A DNA stretch of 64,000 nucleotides. It comes from Cloeon dipterum. Taxonomy: Eukaryota; Arthropoda; Insecta; Ephemeroptera; Baetidae. The stretch spans positions 35,390,844 through 35,454,843 of the forward strand of contig NC_088787.1 in NCBI RefSeq assembly GCF_949628265.1, written 5' to 3'. Below the pieces are notes generated by a model, which saw only the letters and a program-made list of their open reading frames with translations, searched no databases and was not told where the DNA came from. Position 1 is the first letter of the stretch. Each line of letters begins with the position of its first letter. Below are positions 59,727 through 64,000 of the stretch, one piece after another. A program made the translations under genes and the position numbers.

Positions 59727-62142
59727 TCAGTGTTTCTTTTGATTTGCCACCCAATGGAACACTTCCAAGATGAGTTCTCTCTTGCAGACGTCGGAATCAA
59801 TAACTTCAAGCCAATGCTCCTTGCAAAATTTAATGCAGAACACACACAGGTCCTTAAACCAAAATAATAATAAACTTAAAGAGTAGTTTGAAAAAATATT
59901 AAACTGACCTTAGCTCCGAACAAATTTGCCTTCTCGTATACAGCAGCAGCGTTTTGCACTGTCAGGCCAGATTTGAGAATCTTTTCACATTCTTCCATCA
60001 GATCAGTCACCCGATAGAAGTGTGCCAAGGCGTTAACATCTGAAAATAAAGGAGATAAAAAATGGTTCTCCGCATAATTAATTTTATACCAATGGCAAGT
60101 TCAGGCTTAAAATGAACTTGGTCTGTGTAGAAGTATTTGAGGAACGCGTAGACAGCGTCGTAGCTATGTTTCTCAACAATCTGCTCCCTGAAAGAAGTTC
60201 AAATAAATTAAGATGAGAAAATTAAGCCAAAATTCTAATACTTTTGGCAACTGTCCTTCCAATCTCCCAGGAACAAATTCCTTGAACACGTCGCTGCCGA
60301 TGGTTAAAAGATTCTTGTGCACGTGGATTTTCTTCCCCTCGACGATGAATGCAAAGTCAGCAGTTTCCTGAAACGAGAGAAAAGATAAATATATAAATTT
60401 TCCACTGTAAAAAAAATCTCACAGGAGTATCAAACGATTTTTGGAAACGCTCGATTATAGACACTTTCCTCTTGTTCTCATCTCTGGCAATTTCCAAAAC
60501 ATAAAAACGTTGGTAGGTCACTCCAGGAGAGGCATCAGCGAAAACTTCGTCCAACGACGAGAAAGGAGTGAGCGTTGGATTCAAAACAATGTGACCTATA
60601 TAATTAATTTAAAGTGATAAGTTCCGCAATTAATGCATTTCATTGAACTAAATTCATACCATTGCAACTGCCCCAGATGTAAACCTCATTCTTTTTGGTG
60701 ATGGCAGCGCATGGGTGGCTCTCGTACAGAGTGGCAGCAATTTCTCTAACTCTGTGTGAAAAGATAATTTACGCTTAAACAAAAATATCCCAGCTTTTTG
60801 TCTCACCTTCCCATCTTTGTTGAAATAATGGTTGGACTCTCGACAAACTCGGTAGTCCCATTTCCCAACTGACCTTTATAGTTTTCTCCCCATGAGTAAA
60901 TTTTCCCGTCGTTAGATAAAGCGAGAGTGAAATAAGATCCATAAACGACTTGAGAAATCACGACTCCTTCTAAGCCGATCACTTTGCAGGGAAATAGAAG
61001 TTCCTCGAAACCTAAATTACAAGATGAGCCCAACCTGTTCTTTGAGTTACAACCCCAGACGCATATCTAGAACAAATATAAGAGATAGAATGTCAATAAA
61101 TAAGATTTATGGAAAATTTACTACTAGTAAATTTGATATTAAAAAAATACAAGCAAAATTTGATGATTAATAATCATTTTCAATTTTGAAATATAATTAG
61201 GATAGTTTAAAAATGTCCTACTTACCAAAATAAAAAAAATCCTCGATGACCTCGCAATTGCGATGGTTTACGGAAATACATATTTTACCTCTCATCCTGA
61301 TTGTAGGAGCGCTGAAGATGCATCATGTTGGCATGCAACTGCAGGTTACAATTTTCCCATCCAGCAGTCCACCAACCCTCTGTGGAAGCATGTGGTCGTA
61401 TGCGGACCCCAAACCTCATTGGCCATCATAGTTTCCGCCAAAAGCGTAGACCTGATATACGGAAATTGAATACAATGGGTCATTTATTAAAAGTTAATTA
61501 ATTTTACCTCTCCCTCGGACGTCAATGCTAGCGTATGTAAACAACCACAGGCCACTTGGACAACCTTTTTCTCTTTCAAAGAACCTGAAATTTTGGAGGG
61601 CACATAGGTATGTGCTATGGTTCCTAATCCAAGCTGTCCATAGCTCTATATTTTCTCCCCAAGAGAACAGGGAACCAGATCCAGAGATAGCAAACATGCT
61701 GAATTTGCCGTCATCGCATCCGTTATCAAACCCTGTATAGAAATAATTAAAAATTATGGATATTTATGATTATGCCTTTTTATACCTTCAATTTTCCACT
61801 CACACAAACTTTCAATTCGCACGAGCTCTTTCACTTCACCTTGGACGCCAGCTCCTAAAGACACCCATTTTGATTATTTCCCAAGGCAAGCACCTCGTCA
61901 TTTTCCAGCACAATAATTTCGTTTTCTCCGTTTGATCCTGCAAATGCGGAAAAGGTTAATATTATATAAAACATATATTGTAATAGCTTCCCAAACGGTT
62001 GGACAAAATATTATATCAAAAATGCAAACAAAGGTCATTTTAAATTACGTGAATTACGCTATTTATATACTACCGAAAACGATTGCAGTTCGAATCTCAC
62101 TCATCTGAAAACCAAAATTGGCCCACTTCACAATCTGGACAT
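59727..62142 (-). pseudogene. RCBTB-like pseudogene D with at least six disabling lesions
   Basis: All 11 exons can be traced: 62074-62142, 61786-61937, 61508-61732, 61289-61451, 60807-61066, 60660-60751, 60423-60595, 60242-60367, 60090-60187, 59909-60039, 59727-59852. Lesions relative to B, C and E: a 4-bp deletion soon after the ATG giving an early TGA; a 2-bp insertion making TAG in exon 2; a 4-bp insertion after TGGGGAGAAAAT in exon 3; TTA to TGA in exon 4 (GGCCAATGAGG); a 1-bp insertion further along exon 4; and a 1-bp insertion in exon 8 (GAATTTGTTCC). Exons 5-7 and 9-11 are individually open, and the splice sites survive, so decay is recent or exon-biased. Its sister is the remnant at 44236-44558. 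Confidence 0.85.
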
Positions 62143-63640
62143 GACGAACCAACAGGATGATCCAAGATTTTGATCAAGACAAAAATATTAGATTCACGCA
62201 CGAGGTGACTTCTATAAGATACGGCCTTCAGCTGATTTACGTTTATGGTCTATTACAGTATAGGTGGCAGCACTGTATAGCAGCAGCTTAAAGGCACGCA
62301 GAATTGAGGGCCAGATTGTGAACTATTATTCTTATAATAATTGCGCCAGTATATAATTTTGCAATAAAAAATTAATCTAGAAAACAAATATGTTTTAAGA
62401 CAGCTTTCAAATTGATTGGTATAAAATTCAATGAACTTGGAAAAAATTTAATTTTCATTGCGTTTCTTAATAAATCGGGCGAAAATTAAAAAATATTATC
62501 AACTTGTTAAATTTGTGTCTCAAACATTTTGTTTCAAATTATCTTCTCTTCATTTTATAAAATTGATTTAAGATTTTAATTTACTTATTAATAATTTTAA
62601 ACTGCCAATTTTTGGGTCACCTTTAGGTGCTTTCAACGGCCTCGTGCATCGTTCACCACCAGCAATAAAATATTATTTTCTTTGGTGCTTCAAAAAACAT
62701 TTTTTTAAAAAGCGTTTTCGTGCGATATACCAATTGGGTTTTGCTGCCGCAGCTGCCAGACACGTACGCCGCAACCTTAGAAAACAAGAAATCGCATTAC
62801 ACGCCACCTGTCAATTTAAGGGGAGGCAAGATCAGGCAAAACGCAACCTCTGGCATCGCTTCTTTACCTCTTCCAAGTGCCGGTCAGCTGCCAGGATATA
62901 ATGCGAGCTGCAGAGGTGCGTGATTCTCTCTCCCGTCTTATGTTATCCTGGCACTTTTATTGCTTGCTGTGTGCCACGCGGGTTGCGTAATATAATCAAT
63001 TGAGTTGAAATAGTAAAGTTCTCTGCTTGAGCAAAATTTTAAATTATATCATAAATATTTTTTATTGAAATTTCATCTGAATGTAAAAAAATTGATTCGG
63101 AATTAAAATCAATTAGTTAAAATTTAAACCAGTATGTTATCACACTCAAAATATGATTTATAAACACAATATATTTTTTATCTTATTCGATAAGTGACTT
63201 GGTGAAATTTTTCTCCACTTTTTTCATAAACAACAATAAGAAATATCACGTGCTTTAAAAAAATCTGTCAAACAAATGAGGATTAACTACAGATAATCAT
63301 GTACGAGGTGCAGTTATGATTTGACTTCAGTATGCTGGCTATCTTTAAATACTTCACTTGTTTATTAATTTATAGCCAGACACACTACCTTAAATGTTCA
63401 AAGATAAAAAGTAGCCCCTTAAAAGTCAGTGCGTGATAATTATTTTCATTAATTCTCTATAATGAGCCTGTTAATAATATTTTTGAGCATGAGAATAACG
63501 TCATCGATATCAGTAGAGGCGAAATATACATATTATTTTTCATTTACGGGACTGAAAAATATGAAAAGCGATAATGAATGTAAAAGAGAACGCTCACTGA
63601 TAACAACTTTTCATTAGTGTTTCAACCGCTCAAGGTGTGA
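62143..63640. other. Intergenic region with a dispersed repeat and no recognised gene
   Basis: 62143-62290 is the 5' flank of D, including the shared GGTGGCAGCACTGTATAGCAG element. 62470-62650 and 62925-63140 are copies of parts of 54500-54810. 62640-62923 has overlapping frames of 85 and 67 codons in moderately GC-rich sequence, with no recognisable domain. 63140-63600 is AT-rich with nothing I can name. Confidence 0.55.
62470..63140 (+). repeat. Dispersed non-coding repeat, copy 2 (split in two parts)
   Basis: 62470-62640 (TTTGTTTCAAATTATCTTC to GCTTTCAACGGCCTC) and 62925-63140 (TTATCCTGGCACTTTTATTG onward) match 54500-54810 in the same orientation but opposite order. The second part again runs into a degraded GAAATT/AAATCAATTAGTT stretch resembling the first. 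Confidence 0.5.
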
Positions 63641-63674
63641 GTGTTGGACTGGTGCATATGTGCCTGCTTCGCAG
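63600..63674 (+). other. Possible non-coding first exon of the right-edge gene
   Basis: GCTTCGCAG|GTGAGTG at 63666-63681 is a near-perfect splice donor (exon end at 63674). An acceptor, TTTTTTATTGCAG, ends at 63802. The exon's 5' limit is not visible; 63600 is only a guess. Confidence 0.35.
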
Positions 63675-63802
63675 GTGAGTGATTTTAACTTTTTTGCGCG
63701 AATCTAAATTTTTAAACGATTAATTTTGCTTTGAATTAATATTTCTGATTAATTGCTATATTTTGAACATGAGATCAAGCCTTTATCAATTTTTTATTGC
63801 AG

Positions 63803-63917
63803 TTTTCCAGCTCGTTAATTACGTTTGCAAGCCAGCAAATCCCCACAAAGTGCGAATGCGATAGGAACCATGCCGAAACATTCAGTAAAAAAGAACAATT
63901 ATGTGGTGACACCCGAG
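63803..63917 (+). CDS. First coding exon of an unidentified gene, truncated by the window edge
   Basis: After the acceptor ending at 63802, an exon carries ATG at 63870 in a good start context (GGAACCATGC) and codes for 16 residues, MPKHSVKKNNYVVTPE, before a donor at 63918 (GAG|GTAATC). The rest of the gene lies outside the window or in intron beyond 64000. NYVV faintly recalls the start of a chromodomain, but 16 residues are far too few to assign a family. Without splicing, the frame would stop seven codons later. Confidence 0.4.
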
Positions 63918-64000
63918 GTAATCACGGAAAAACAGTTATAAAATTATCAAATTACACTCGATATCCAACAAAGAAAACACTTTCTATTGAAAAATATTAT

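Noticed and set aside
44114..64000. tRNA, rRNA or other structural RNA genes
   Set aside because: No tRNA A/B-box pair with a cloverleaf and no rRNA-like stretch was found on reading either strand. A covariance-model scan was not possible here.

Overview
The window is eukaryotic nuclear DNA, AT-rich, with two contrasting halves. GT-AG introns, AATAAA signals, short introns and RCC1/BTB genes point to an invertebrate, most likely an arthropod. The species cannot be read from the sequence.

Positions 1-44113 are one uninterrupted tandem satellite, about 865 copies of a 51-bp monomer, still running at the left edge of the window. Two main subtypes (GTCCGGTTTTAAAAAGG and GTCCAAATTTAAAAAGG) alternate, with many diagnostic variants. 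These variants reveal 204-bp higher-order units, a roughly 4-kb block present twice, and a 0.9-kb block present twice 9109 bp apart. Because 51 is 17 x 3, one frame on each strand stays open for up to 950 codons. I regard these frames as by-products of the period, not genes.

Positions 44114-62142 hold a cluster of RCBTB-type genes (RCC1 beta-propeller, then BTB, then BACK). From left to right: a two-exon 3' remnant cut off by the satellite (44236-44558, +), an intact 547-aa gene B (45578-48544, -), an intact 547-aa gene C (50689-53601, +), an intact 536-aa gene E (56211-58723, +), and a decayed pseudogene D (59727-62142, -). I assembled each 11-exon model by hand, using the paralogues and the remembered layout of vertebrate RCBTB1/2. 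B and C lie in the arms of a 4.1-kb inverted repeat with an 808-bp spacer. The remnant plus B is an inverted copy of the E plus D tail-to-tail module.

The flanks carry small transposon-like elements: a foldback element in intron 4 of B and C, and a 99-bp element with perfect 16-bp terminal inverted repeats upstream of E. They also carry isolated short sequences resembling the satellite, several of them at or near duplication boundaries. From 62143 to the right edge there is a non-coding stretch with homology to 54.5-54.8 kb, then the 5' end of another, unidentified gene (63870 onward, +).

The most interesting reading is that satellite-related sequence and RCBTB gene amplification are physically linked: the array has overrun one paralogue, and satellite-like monomers sit at or near the edges of the gene duplications.
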